NCBI RefSeq assembly: GCF_018687715.1
Contig: NC_056766.1
Location: 9,475,501 to 9,539,500 of the forward strand
DNA length: 64,000 nucleotides
From: Carya illinoinensis
Taxonomy: Eukaryota > Streptophyta > Magnoliopsida > Fagales > Juglandaceae
Direction: 5' to 3'
This document shows positions 38,638-51,077 of this stretch, one piece after another; within the stretch, counting starts at the first letter, position 1, and the number at the start of each line of letters is the position of its first letter. The notes under the pieces are model-generated. The model made no database searches and was not told where the DNA came from. It was given only the letters and a program-made list of their open reading frames with translations. The position numbers were made by a program, and so were the translations under genes.

Positions 38638-38864
38638 TGGACAAATAAGACTGTTCATTTGGGCTGGATGCCCCGAAACTCGATTACAGCTTTCGGCCTG
38701 GGTTAAATCCGGGCCAAAAACTAGATTACAAAACTTAGACCAATGTGGTTTGGGTACAGGTTTTAAAACCTTGATAATCTGGTACCCGCGAACTTTAAAA
38801 GGAAAAGCCACTTCTATTTTGATTTGATAGACCAACTCTCTCTATCTCTATCTCTGTCTGTCTA

Positions 38865-38868
<4 letters not shown>

Positions 38869-38936
<68 letters not shown>
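38869..38936. repeat. (CT)n microsatellite inside the hAT element, first array
   Basis: About 33 CT units, preceded by degenerate CTAT/CTGT units. The region after it (39,000-39,150) is moderately GC-rich. Confidence 0.95.
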
Positions 38937-38940
<4 letters not shown>

Positions 38941-39177
38941 CGAACTTAGAAACTTCAAACCCTAGCCTCCTTCATTGTGCCCACTGACCCTGTGACGGCG
39001 TGATCCCTCATCGTGACCCCATCGCCAAGTCATCTTCATCTCTTTTATAACTGAATTGTCTTCATCTCTTTCATCGCCAAAACTCGGAAGCCCCTTTCTA
39101 GTGGCGAAACCTAGCTTCCTCTACTGAGTTTCGAAACCCTAACCGTCGGCCGTTGTCTCTCATTTGTTGCTTTGTTG

Positions 39178-39279
<102 letters not shown>

Positions 39280-40113
39280 TCGAAATGTAGCTCGTGTTAG
39301 TCTTCCTCTACCGATCGAAGATCTATTCTTCATGGCCGTCGTCTTCTACTTTTCACTCCATTTGGCTAGGTCTGCTATTTTATTTTTAGGTTCTGTTCGA
39401 TTTGTGTATTTTTCTTTCTTCTCTATTTGTATTGTTTTCTCTTTGTTGATTTTAGGTTTATTTTGATGAGAATATTTGAGTATTTTTATGGAATAGATGT
39501 GTTTATATGCTATCAGTAGTCGAACAAGGGTTCTGTTTTGCTAGATCTACTCTTTCTTGTCAAACATGGGGTTCTGCTGTTTTTGTTCTTCTATTTCTGG
39601 GAAAAAAAAAATAGAATGGGGCCAATCCGGTGCGGGTTCCGCCCAGATTTGAAACTTGGGTTCCAATCTGGGTACATCCAGGTTTTTGGGTCGGAACCTG
39701 AATGAACAGTCCTATGGACAAAAGAAGGAATAGAAGAAAAGACAAATAAGAGGAGCCAAGAGTAGATTAGCTAAGCTTCCGGCCATCTCTCTTCAAGATG
39801 AGTTCTCTCCATCTCTCTAGTGAGTTAAACCCTTCCTAAACGAAGTTTCTTTGAAGATCTCCTTACTGTAATCAAACTAGACCAGATCTACCTTTTCCAC
39901 AACTACCTCTCAACTGCATGAACCTCCACAACTTTTGACAACATCCCAACACAATATATGAAAACAAATTCCAAAACTTCTGCAAACTACTAATTTCAGA
40001 ACACTCATACTCTCACTCTCACATCACTCCCAATTTTAGAACATCTCCACCCTTAGAACACTCCCACTTTCAGAACACCCTCAATAGTACAACCAGAGGC
40101 ATCACACACAACC

Positions 40114-41380
40114 ATGAAGTATGTTCAAGGAATAGAAAACCTACCAACAAAAAACATTGTCCTAAACTGGAATGATTTGACCTTTGAACCTGAAACAAAA
40201 TTTGCTTCACATCTCTCAGATCAGGTGCTCATTGGTAGGATCATTTCATCCAAACCACTAAACAACCACACACTGTATTCAACCATTAGATTGGTATGGA
40301 GCTTTGTCACAGGGCTCATCATTGAAGACTTGAATGTCATCACCTTCACCTTCCCAATGCAACAAGACAAACACAGAGTGATGGACCAACATCCATGGAA
40401 CATAAAGGGATTTACATGCTAGTTTGTGACTAGACTCCAAGTTTGAGCTTACAAGAAATTGATCTAAAAATGTCTATTTTTACGGTACAAATTCACGGCC
40501 TTCCTTTAGAAATTATGACAAACCAAAATGCGAAAAAAATCGCGAGGAAGCTGGGATGATTAATTCAAGTAGAAAAAGCATCAAGTCCAGGGGATACTTT
40601 TTCGAAGATACAAGAGAATCCAAGTCAAGATTCACATTAACCCATTGCTAGAAGGTTTCCCACTCATAAAACCAAGAAGGCCAACCACTTGGATAAGCTT
40701 CAAGTACGAAGGACTATCAGATTTTTGTTAATGTCGTGGTTTTTTAGGTCACATGCAACAAGTATGTCCATTTCTACAAATCCAGATAGAAGTTTCAAAT
40801 TTTAGTCCATGGATACGAGGGGATAACCCCCCAACAACCATAAGAAGTACCCTAGCGGAAAATCAACAATCTCCTCTCAAGATTAAACAGTCTGAAATGG
40901 TAACTTTCGAATGAACACACTAGCATTGGAAATAAGGCAATTCTTTCCATTAGCCTACAGCAAAGGGAAGGAAAAAGTGTATCAAGAAAATGAAATCTTG
41001 CAGTCATCTCCAAAATCTGGTAGAATCAAATGACAACTATACTAAAAAACATCAAGAATGGAAACTACAATCAACTAGATCCCAGGGTGCAACTCTTCCA
41101 TGAAAGCCAAACCTGCATGAGCATGGGCTTCACTGAGTTGTTGAGTGGACCACATGGCAGCTTACTAATAGAGCAGACAAGGGAGAGAGAAAAAAAGATT
41201 AAAGAGAGTGGGGATAGTCACTTCTTTCCGTCAAATTGGAAGATCCCTCCGCAGACTCAATGTGTACAATCTGGTCCCCCAATCAAGATAGCCAAGAGAA
41301 TCTCATCCATTCAAAGAAGCTTCAGTGATCTAATAGTGAACAACATGTCCCCTTCATTAAACCATAGCCTGCAATGTTAA
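40114..41380 (+). pseudogene. LINE ORF1 remnant: DUF4283-like plus degenerate zinc knuckle
   Basis: RNA-binding ORF1 protein of plant LINEs. Residues from 40114 (LIGRIISSKPLNNHTLYSTI..W, then FTFPMQQDKHRVMDQHPWNIKG) match the DUF4283 pattern. After a stop the frame continues with VQIHGLPLEIMTNQNAKKIARKLG, the usual sequel. Near 40,722-40,770 a CCHC knuckle (C.CRGFLGHMQQVC) contains a stop codon. Beyond it, the frames are short and the sequence is probably the low-complexity C-terminal part. Confidence 0.75.
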
Positions 41381-41969
41381 AAACTCATCAACTCAACACA
41401 GTAAGTCTTCACCAGAGTAGATCAGCGTAACTGAGTCCTAATCTTTTCAAACAGATCATAGCCCAATTCGAGCATCTTTCAAGCCTAACTGAGCTGATCC
41501 CAAAATATCACTCCATTTCACTCATAGTCAATCCATAAGGAAAATCCTGTTTTGCAATAAGGCCCAAACCACACTCATCTAAACCTATAAACAAAGACAA
41601 CAAAAGCATGAGCCACAACCTGTCTTCTTCTTCCAGAACCACAAATTCAACAAAAAAGCATTCCCTCAATCCCAATCAAGCAACGGATATCCCATCAGAC
41701 ATAGAAACAAGGATCGTGTTTATTTACGAGGGGCGGGATAAACTTTTCCTGGAGAGGAACTCAGTAAAGCCTAGACACAGGAAGATGATATCCCTATTGC
41801 AAATTATCTTCATACAACAAAGAACAAGAATATTGATGTAATCAATAGGAAAGCAAAGAAAATTAGATTTTTTCCTTACCAAAAAGAAGACCAATACTCA
41901 GGTAATCTGACTCAGACCCACACTCTAAATATTTTCTCTTTTGATGATGAGGCCGCCACCAAGTCAGAA

Positions 41970-44900
41970 ATGAAATTTTTATTATGGAATTGTAGGGGCT
42001 TTGCCCTACCGCATGCAATTAGAAGTTTGAGGGCATTTATCAGAAAGCATAAACTTGATGCAGTCTTCCTTTCGGAGACAATTTTGATAAATGTTAATAT
42101 CTCAACCATTGTGAATAGACTAGGCTTCTCTCTGTATATAAATGCCCCTCTAAATGATAAATGGGGTGGCTTTTTGTTTATTTCGATGAATGGACTGGAT
42201 GTAGAACTTGTGTTTGTAAATAATAATGCAATATCTATGTTTGTGTACTTGGATCCTTCCCATAACCCTTGGCTTATAAATTTGGTTTATTTCCCTGCAC
42301 AAAACAATAAAAAATGGTAGTTTTGGGACGTAATAAGAAAGGTTGCTAATAATTATGAGGGCCTCAGGTTAGACACAGGAGATTTCAATTCGATTTTGAG
42401 TCAAATAGAGAAAAGAGGAGGAAGGCATTTTGCATGTTCCTCACACACCAATGGTCTTAGAGCTTACATGGATAGGAATGGGATGATGGACTTAGGTTTT
42501 CATGGTCCTAAGTATACATGGTCTAATAACAGGCAAGGTTTAGGAAACATCAGAGAAATTCTTGACAGAGATATTGCTAACCATTCTTCGATGACCCATT
42601 TCCCTAATGTTAATCTCCAGTTTCTTCCTTTTAGTGCTTCTGATCATTCACCCATCCTTTTGGATACCTTCTAAAGAAGGTACCACACAAATCCCTTCAT
42701 ATTTGAAGAATTTTGAACTAGAGATCATACAAGCCAAATGGTCATACAAAGAGCTGGGAACACCACCTTCATTGGCAATCCTAGTTACATTCTCTCAAAA
42801 AAAAAAAAAAAAAAAAATTGAAAGAAGTAAAAAAAAGTGCTAAAATCTTGTAATAAAAACCATTTTGGGCACATTCAATCTTCCATAAAAAGCTAGACCA
42901 AAGCCCTGCCACAAATCAAGACTAATGATCCAAACATTCAATCTATGTGGTCAAGGAAGCCGACATGGAAGAAAATCTCAATTAAAAACTCAGAAGAGAT
43001 GAAATCCTTTAGAGGCAAAAATCTAGATTGCAATGGTTGACCACTATTGATCTTAACACCAAATTTTTTCATATGTCAACCACTATGAGGAGGCGCACTA
43101 ATTCTATTGAGAGCTTTACGATCAGTTCTAACAATTGGACTACTGATCAAATGGTAATTCAAAATAAATTTTTGGTCCATTTCAGGGAGATATTCCAATC
43201 ATCCAATTCCATGATCCAGTTTGAGTTGAGAGAACTCTTTTTAGAAAACGTTTCTGAACATGACAACCACTTCCTCTATGAGATTCCCACTAAAGAGGAG
43301 ATTCTCTCCACTTTGAAACAAACTCTCTAAAAAAAAACTCCTAGCCCTGATGGCTTTACTAGGCTGTTCTACAAGCATTATTGGGAAATCATCAAAACAA
43401 ACTTCAATGTTGCCATAAAAAGCTTTCTCAAATCAAATAGGAAGCTTCGCAAAGAAATAAATCATACTACACATTGTTTTAATCCCAAAAACAAACAACC
43501 CAAACATTGTTCATCAATTTAGGCCCATTAGCCTCTCCAATGTCTATTTTAAAGTGATAGACAAAATTCATGCAAACAGACTTAAGAAAATCATTCCCAA
43601 AATCATCTCTTTCCATCAAATAGCATTTGTCACTGATCAAATCATTCAGGAAAACACAATTCTAGCTTAAGAGGTCTTTCATCATCTCAAGAATAAAAGG
43701 GGGTGAAATGGTCTTATGGCTATTAAAATAGATATAGAAAAGGCTTTTGAATTTATGGAGTAGAATTTTCTCTTTAAAATAATTTCAAGCCTTGGTTTTC
43801 ATAACAAATGGATCAATTGGATCCAAGAATGTATCACAACAGTTTCCTATTCAGTGCTCATTAATGGCAACCCTTGTGGTTTTTTCCATCCATCCAAACG
43901 TCTTAGACAAGGTGATCCACTTTACCAATTCCTATTCATCCTTGAAACTAAAGTTTTCACAAGACTCATAACAAAAGAAGAGAATCTGGGTCACCTTAGG
44001 GGAATCTTTATCAACAAGCCAGAAAGTTCATGTTGGCAAATCATCTATTCAAAATTCAGTGGTAACATACTACCACGGCTAAAAAGGGAAGTGAAAGAAA
44101 TTTTTGACTTCAAAAATCAAATATCTGGGCCTCCCCCTCTCTTTCAATGCTTAAAAAAAAAAATCAACTTTCAAGGGGTGCAAGAAAAAATTACTCAGAG
44201 ATTAGCAAGGTGGAAAGCTAAGCTACTTTCAGAAGTTGATAGAACCACTTTAACAAGATCAATGGCTAGCTCTATACCCTTTTATCTAATGTCCACCATC
44301 TCCATTCCAAAAATTGTGATCGACAACATGAATAGAGAATTCATGAAATTTTGGGGGGGTTCCCTTCTGAAAAGACTTACAATCTCCCTCTTAAATCTTG
44401 GAAGTCTATTTGCAGGCCCAAATCTGTTCGTGGCCTTTACATAAGGTTAACCTCTGATTTTAACATAGCTTTACTTAGCAAAATTGCCTGGCAGATGATC
44501 AATGGTAACACTGTTATTTGGAAAAAAAGGTGCTTATAGAAGAATACTTGAGAAACATCTCCTTCTTTACAACTAGTCCAAAGCCCACTAATTCATGGAT
44601 ATAGGAGCGTATTTAAAAAAAGGATTTTTTCAAAAATAGTGTACGTTATCATATCAACAATGGGGTTGGCACAAGGGTATGGTCGGATCCTTGTGAATTT
44701 TTCAAAAATAGTGTGCATTATCATATCAACCCACTCCAAAAATTGCTTCCATCTAGAAGGACCTTCTATTAAAAGTTTCTGAATTAACCATGGAATAACT
44801 CAGAAGATAGAATACAATCTTGTTACAAGCACTTTTCCATCAAGATTCAATGAATGAAATCGTGAAAATCCCTCTTGGTCAAACAAATTATCATAATTTG

Positions 44901-45440
44901 GATGATAAACAGATTTGGACTCGTCACACTTTCGGGAAATTCATTGTCGAATCAGCTAATGCTTCTCTCAATCAACCATAATCACAACACCCCTGATCAA
45001 TCTAGTAATTCTGGAAAATCATCATCCAAGATAGACTGAAATTTTTTTGATGGAAAATCCTCAAGAACATCATTCTTAGAAGAACTCTTTTAAAAAGATA
45101 TTTCTTTCTAAACAATAAGAAAATCCAGTGCCCGATTTGTAACAGTAAGGAAGAAACACAGAATCATCTGTTCTTAACCTGCACTTTCACAAGAATTCTA
45201 TGGAGACACCCCCCTTGGCCTCTGAACATCTCTTGCTTTGCCAATAACAACATTAGGCAATGGATCCAATGCATAATCAGTCTCTCAAGGAGCCTCAATA
45301 TTCCAAACAGAGATGAGCATCACTTTCAAATATTTGCCACTATTGTTATGGACAATATTTGGTTCCTTAGGAATAAGATTGTACACGAGGCCTTTTCACC
45401 CAACCTTGATAATTTTGTATCTACAACTCTAAAGATTTAC
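41970..45440 (+). pseudogene. LINE ORF2 remnant: AP endonuclease, reverse transcriptase, zf-RVT
   Basis: The endonuclease (from MKFLLWNCRG at 41970) keeps FLSETI, GDFNSI near 42,381 and SASDHSPI near 42,640, but has a TAG at about 42,318. The reverse-transcriptase part shows FRPISLSNVYFKV, IAFVTDQIIQENTIL, then a shifted IKIDIEKAFEFMEW, GNPCGFFHPSKRLRQGDPL; the usual F.DD box was not found intact and the region between 44,030 and 44,110 looks deleted. A zinc-binding domain near 45,120-45,200 has CPICNSKEETQNHLFLTC. The poly-A run at 42,797-42,817 is internal. Not functional. Confidence 0.85.
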
Positions 45441-45465
45441 AAAGAACACGGTGATGCTTAGGGCA

Positions 45466-45814
45466 TGACTCACTAAAAAATGAGTAGTACAAATACTATC
45501 ACAAGTGCAGGAGAATGTCGTATAATAATTAAGCATAAAATTCCTATATCATCTCCTCTGAAAAAGTTGCTTAAATTCAAACTTGTATAAAATGGTGAAA
45601 GTTTTACAAACAAAAGTGGTAGTATGTACAATGAATGAGAGAGTGCAACGGAAATAAAAAGAGTACTAGTCATAAACTAGATTCATATTTTTGGATTTTT
45701 GACTGTCGAAATAGAATGTAAAAGACTAACAAATTGAAATTAAAAATTAAAAAATTAACTAAGCTAAACAATCATCATTAATTAACCTAAAAATTAAATA
45801 ATAAAATTAAAATT
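45466..45814. other. AT-rich repeat piece left of the solo LTR, LTR-like
   Basis: It starts around 'tgactcactaaaaaatgagtagtac' and has 'tcacaagtgcagg..aatgtcgtataataatt', a style seen in plant LTRs. It continues across the solo LTR into 48,017-48,414, showing that the two chromovirus-family insertions landed in this sequence. Loose similarity to the start of the 61.24-63.33 kb insert was noted but not measured. Confidence 0.4.
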
Positions 45815-45819
45815 ATTTA

Positions 45820-46143
45820 TGTGATGACCCGCTTTTACGTGTATTTTCACTGAAGGGTTGTTTTTAATTTAATTAATATAGTGGTTTATTTATTTTAAAT
45901 TATTGCGTTTTAAATTGATTTTTATTTATTTGCTATTGTGTTTTATTTATTTAGTCGTTTTACGGTTTTTTAACATCATTTTCGACGGATCTGTTTTCGT
46001 TTCCGGAGTGAGGATTGGACCTCATTTCTTCCCTCCATCTTTTCTTTTCTCTTTTTCCTTTTTCTCTTTTTTCTTTTTTCTTTCTTTTTCTTTTTCTCTT
46101 TCTTTCTTTTTCCCTTTCTTTCCCGTGCGATCCCCCCCGTGCG

Positions 46144-46242
<99 letters not shown>

Positions 46243-48011
46243 CCTCTCCTCTCCTCTCCTTCACGCCGAACGCCCCTATCACCCAGACCCACCGCCGCCG
46301 GCCACCGTGCGGCACACCACCCCCACCATTTTCTTCCCCTCCCTCTAGTGAACCACTCCACAAATTTCCACCACCAACGGAGCCGCCATTTAGCCGGAAA
46401 ACCACTTTCAAGCCACATGGTTTTTGCTCTGATCTGCCGCCATCGCTCCACCTCCGGCCACCACCTCTTCACCACTTCATCACTGACTCCTTGCCGTCCT
46501 AACCCACCCATTTCCAGCCTCTAACTGTCGCCGGAACAGCTCCCACGAGCTAGTTTCTGATTTGGGTATTTCAGCCCTTCAACCACCATTTTCGCCGCCA
46601 CCCACGAGCAAACTCCACTTCTACTAGCTTCATAAACATCCTTAGGCTATTCCCTATCAATCCCGAGCTTTGGTTTGTCCCCGTTCAAAAGTGGGTATTT
46701 TACAACCCATGACCATAGTGAAATTTTACTGTTACGTTGCTTTTCTTCTGCCGTTTGCAACGCCGCGAGCTTTCTAAAAATACCATATAGCGCTGTAAGT
46801 ATTTTCCAAAATCTACTATTAGATTTAAATATATTTTGCTCATTCAATAACTATTTGTTGTTGGTTGGCTGATTCCGGACTGAGTCCGAGGAGTTCAGAG
46901 GTCGGATGGTTTGAGGACAGAGTGCTTGGTTATGTTTGTTTGTGATTTGGTTGGCTATTCATGTCATTAGGCGTGTGTTGCATATTGCATATTTGTGCAT
47001 TTTATTTTAATCGAGAAAATCCCGTTTTATTGGCATAAATGTTTTTTTTTGTGCGTGTGTCTCACAAGCCTAAGCCGGGATGGGTTATTATATCGGTTTG
47101 AGCTTCTCTGATTACTCGGGAGTGGATAATACTGAGTGACATCCCCTAGGTTGTCGTAGGGCGACGACCGGATCGCACGATATGGTAACGCTGTCGTGTC
47201 GACTCCGTGGTCTCTAGAGTGGCGGGGACTAGAGGATGGCCTGGCCAGGTACACACAGGGCGCGAGTCTGGGCATCGCTCGTTTAGGTGTCACATGCGTA
47301 GTCGTTACCTACGGTGTGGCACAGAGCTAGGGTGTGCGGATGATCCCTAGGGGAGATCATGGTGCATGCATAATTGGATCGTTTTTATGGTTTTTGGATA
47401 CGGGCCATTTTCTGGGAAAATGACGAGGATGTGTTGAGGTTTTTTATCCATTTTCTGGGAAAATGGTGGTAGCGGTTTTGGGCCATTATCTGAGATAATG
47501 GCGAGGAATGGTTTTAATGGTAATGTTTTTGGGCCAAATGAGTTTTTGGCGTGCGTGGAAAAATTATGATTTTATGGGGCATATGCATTGGTTTTTCTTT
47601 CATGCATATTGTTTGAGTTTTATATGTTTTTATCTAGTGGTGTTTGGATTTTACTTACCTGCAGCACCATTTTTGGTTCTGTAGATTTTGGTGCAGACTT
47701 CGATGAGGAGGAGGAGGCATAGCCCGAGGATGCGGCTCCGCCGGAGTTCTGAGTGAAGTTTATGTTTTGTATTTGGCTTTGAAATAATATTTATGTTTTG
47801 TAATATTCTATTCTATATGTTTTGAACAGCTTTGTATTAAACAAGAAAAATTCTGGTACTTAGTCATGACTTTCGTTACCCGCTGCGTATTTCTTTTTGC
47901 ACATTTGTTGCTTTTATACACACTTGACACTCGTCGATAGGATGATGACCCGTGATGTCATCATCCAGACGTCTCGCCCGTGTCCGTGCATGGAGATTTG
48001 GGGGCGTCACA
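45820..48011 (+). mobile_element. Solo LTR of the Tekay/Del-type family
   Basis: It begins TGTGATGACCCGC and ends GGGGCGTCACA, the same ends as the LTRs of the full element at 48.4-57.7 kb, and is flanked by a perfect 5-bp duplication ATTTA (45815-45819 and 48012-48016). The 2,192-bp length includes a long CT array. It is more diverged from the two other LTRs than they are from each other and lacks their 87-bp duplication. It most likely arose by recombination between LTRs of an older insertion. Confidence 0.95.
46145..46239. repeat. (TC)n microsatellite inside the solo LTR
   Basis: About 46 TC units followed by four CTCCT-type units. The corresponding place in the full element's LTRs has only a few TC units, so the array expanded in this copy. 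ORFs through it on both strands are artefacts. Confidence 0.95.
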
Positions 48012-48016
48012 ATTTA

Positions 48017-48414
48017 AATGCTAATTAACCTTTAATCAATCTAAAATGCAATGAAACTAAGATATTAATAAAACTAAACCAAGTATTACACTAGATTAGA
48101 AAGAAATTGACAAGATACAAGCTGAAAATTGAAATTTTCCAAAATCAAGATTTTAGGGTTCATCCTTATATTCAAATCACAAATTCTCAAAATCAATACA
48201 TAGCAATTGTAATTATTGTTAAATAAAAGCTTAAAAGGGCATGAAAAATAATGACATCAAACTTAAACATACTGAAAATAAAATATCTAAAATTGAATGA
48301 TTCTAAACTAAAAATCTCAAAAATAAACTATAAACTTCAAATTGAAATTAAATAAAAAGTAGAGAATAAAATGAGCAAGTCAAATAGAGAGATGGAGATG
48401 GAAATCAGTAGAGC
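48017..48414. other. AT-rich sequence between the solo LTR and the full element
   Basis: No coding sequence. It contains 'ttttagggttcatcc' and an A-rich tail, resembling the middle of an LTR-type repeat. It is the direct continuation of 45,466-45,814 and, after the full element, of 57,677 onward. Confidence 0.4.
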
Positions 48415-48419
48415 CAATA

Positions 48420-50513
48420 TGTGATGACCCGCTTTCGCGTGTATTTTCACTGAAATAGTTGTTTTTATTTTAATTAATATATTAGTTTAGTATTTTAATT
48501 TATTGCGTTTTAAAATTATTATTTTTATTTAATTGATGTTGTGTTTTATTTCTTTTAGTTTTTTTCCTTTTTACGGTTTTTAAATCTCGTTGCAGCAGTC
48601 TAGTTTTGTTTTCCCGAAATGAGGATTGGACCTCATCTTCTTTCCCTACACCTCTTTTCCTTTTTTCCCTTTTCCTTTTTCCTTTTTCTCTTTTTCTTCT
48701 TTTTTTTTTTTTTTTTTTTCTTTCTTCCCCTTTCCCCGCGTCTACCCTGTCCCTCTCTCTCTCTCTTCCTCTTCACGCCGAAACTCCTTCCCACCCTCGA
48801 ACCGCCGCCGTCCGGCCACCGTGCGGCACACCGCCCCCACCGGTCGACTCCCCTCCCTCCGGCGCACCTCACCACCGATTTCCAGCCCCATCTGGCCAGC
48901 CGTTTGGCCGAAAAATCCCTTTAAAGCCTGCACGGTTTTAGCTCGATCCGCCGCCGTCGCTCCACCTCCGGCCACCATTTCTTCACCACTTCATCACCGG
49001 TCCCTTGCCGTCCTAACCCACCTATTTTCGGCCTCCAACGACCACCGGAACAGCTCCCACGAGCTAGCTTTCCTTTTTGGGAAATCCGGCCTCTCTCCGG
49101 CGTTTTCGCTGCCACCCACGGCCAACCACCACTTCCAATAGCTTCACAATCATCCTTAGACCATTCCCCATCGATCCCAAGCCCTGGTTTGTCCCCGTTC
49201 AAAAGTGGGTATTTCACAACCCACGGCCACAGTGATTTTTCACTGTAACGTTGCTTTTTCTCCGCCGTTTGCAACGCCGGGTGTTTTCTAAAATTACCGT
49301 ATAGCGCTGTAAGTATTTTCCAAACCCTATTTCCAGATTTAAATATATATCACTCATTCAATTTATTTTATCTGCTGGTTGGTTGATTCCGGACTGAGTT
49401 CGAGTAGTTCGGGGGTCGGATGGATGGAGGACGGAGTTGCTTGATTTATTGTATTATGGTTGGTTGTTTGTTTTGTGCATTGATAATTGCATTTGCATGG
49501 TGCATGCACGTGTATTTTATTTTATTTGAGAAATCCTGTTTTGTTGGCGTGAATGGGTTTTCGGGTGCGTGTGTCTCACGAGCCCAAACCGGGATGGGTT
49601 ATTATCTCGGTGGAGCTCCTCTGGTCACTCGGGAGTGGATAATACTGAGTGACGTCCCCTGAGTTGTCGCTGGGTGACGACGGGAGCGGGGCTAGAGGAT
49701 GGCCCGGCCAGGTACGCGCTGGGCGCGAGTCTGGGCATCGCTCTACTCACCGACTCCGTGGCCCTTCGCTTGCGAGGGCTAGAGGATGGCCTGGCTAGGT
49801 ACGCGCGGGGCGCGAGTCTGGGCATCGCTCGTTTAGGTGTCACATGCGTAGTCGTTACCTGCGGTGTGGCACAGAGCCAGGGTGTGCGGATGATCCCTAG
49901 GGGAGATCATGGTGCATGCATAACCGGATTGTTTTTATGGTTTTCAGATGTGGGCCATTTTCTGGGAAAATGGTGGTTTGGGCCATTATCTGGGATAATG
50001 GCAAGGCTTGGTTTTGAGGATATATTTTTATGGGCCAAATCAGTTTTTGGCGTGCGTGGTAAAAATGTGGTTTTGCGGGACATGTGCATTGGCTTTTCTT
50101 GCATCCATGTTGCTTGAGTTCTATGTGTTTTTATCTGGTGGTGTTTGGGTTTTACTTACCTGCGGTACCATTTTTGGTTCCGTAGCTTTTGGTGCAGAGT
50201 TCGAGGATGAGGAGGAGGAGGCTGAGCCCGAGGATGCGGCTCCGCCGGGTTGCTGATGTTATGCTTTGTATTTGATATTATATTATATGCGTGTTTTGTA
50301 ATATTTTATTTATGTACGTTTTGGAATAGCTTTGTATTAAATAAGAAAAATTTTGGTACTTAGTTATTGACTTGCTTTTCGCTGCGTATTTCTCGTGCAC
50401 ATTGTTGCTTTTGCACACACTTGGCACACGTTGTTAGGGTGGTGACCCGGGATGTCATCATCCAGACGTCTCGATTTCCCTGTGTCCGTGCGTGGGGATT
50501 TGGGGCCGTCACA
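48420..50513 (+). repeat. 5' LTR of the chromovirus
   Basis: Runs from TGTGATGACC to GGCCGTCACA. It contains an 87-bp tandem duplication (GCTAGAGGAT at 49691 and 49778), two hairpin-forming dyads (49955-49973 and 49982-50002), and an acidic-ended open frame at 50008-50256. Compared with the 3' LTR it keeps about 32 bp near 48,612-48,645 that the 3' LTR has lost. Confidence 0.97.
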
Positions 50514-50515
50514 GG

Positions 50516-50528
50516 TGGTATCAGAGCG
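50516..50528 (+). other. Primer-binding site complementary to initiator Met tRNA
   Basis: TGGTATCAGAGCG begins 2 bp after the 5' LTR end. TGGTATCAGAGC is the usual plant iMet-tRNA primer site. Confidence 0.95.
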
Positions 50529-50921
50529 GTTTGGCTCTGGGTAAAACCACATGTCCCGTAGGCAGTACCAGAATGCTTTTAAAGTTGTGTTTTGAAAATT
50601 ATGTTAAGTAAAGTTATTTGATTTGTTTTATTTGTTTTATTTGTTTGAGCTTGTTTGTTTGTTTTTATTTATTTGGTTATGTTTTTGCAAGTTGGTTTCT
50701 CTTGTTTTCTATGATGTGGTGTTGGTCTGTGGTTCTGTTTTTGTTTGTTGTTGGTTTTATTTGTTTTTGTTTTCTGAAAGGGGGTCAAAGGTTGTGGTGG
50801 CAAGAAAATGGGAAGGCCAAAGAAATCTACTCAGGAGCCACGAGACAATACCTCAAGGGATGACTCCATAGCCGAAGCAATACGGCAGATGACGGAGTTT
50901 ATGCAGCAGAATATTAGGCCA

Positions 50922-51077
50922 CAACAGGCAGGGCCTTGGCCACAAAGAGGACCTTGGCCACCACAAGGGGGTCCCTGGCCGCCACAAGGAGGGCCTTGTC
51001 CACAACAAGAAGGATTTTGGCCGCAACCAGGAGGTCCTTGGCCATATCAGGGAGGGCCTTGGATGTACCCGGGAGGG
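50922..51077 (+). repeat. Pro-Trp-rich tandem repeat in Gag
   Basis: About seven degenerate 21-24-nt units encode PWPPQGG-like heptamers to octamers (variants [33 protein letters not shown]). It lies near the Gag N-terminus, ahead of the gag core. Confidence 0.9.

Larger units (their letters stand above)
39830..45460 (+). mobile_element. Decayed L1-type (RIL-like) LINE retrotransposon
   Basis: ORF1 remains and ORF2 remains (endonuclease, reverse transcriptase, zinc-binding domain) occur in the expected order on the plus strand. The 5' end is uncertain; it probably lies between the hAT element and the first ORF1 homology. The 3' limit is taken just after the last ORF2 homology, where a new repeat begins; no terminal poly(A) or target duplication was recognised. 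Many stops and frameshifts show an old copy. Confidence 0.8.

Noticed and set aside
42797..42817. Poly-A run as the LINE 3' end
   Set aside because: Reverse-transcriptase and zinc-binding homology continues 2.6 kb downstream in the same orientation, so the run is internal.
45960..46524. Long open frames on both strands (up to 199 codons)
   Set aside because: They are produced by the (TC)n array inside the solo LTR; dinucleotide repeats leave several frames open.
48606..49274. Open frames on both strands inside the 5' LTR
   Set aside because: GC- and CT-rich LTR sequence without family resemblance. The same frames in the 3' LTR only mirror LTR identity.
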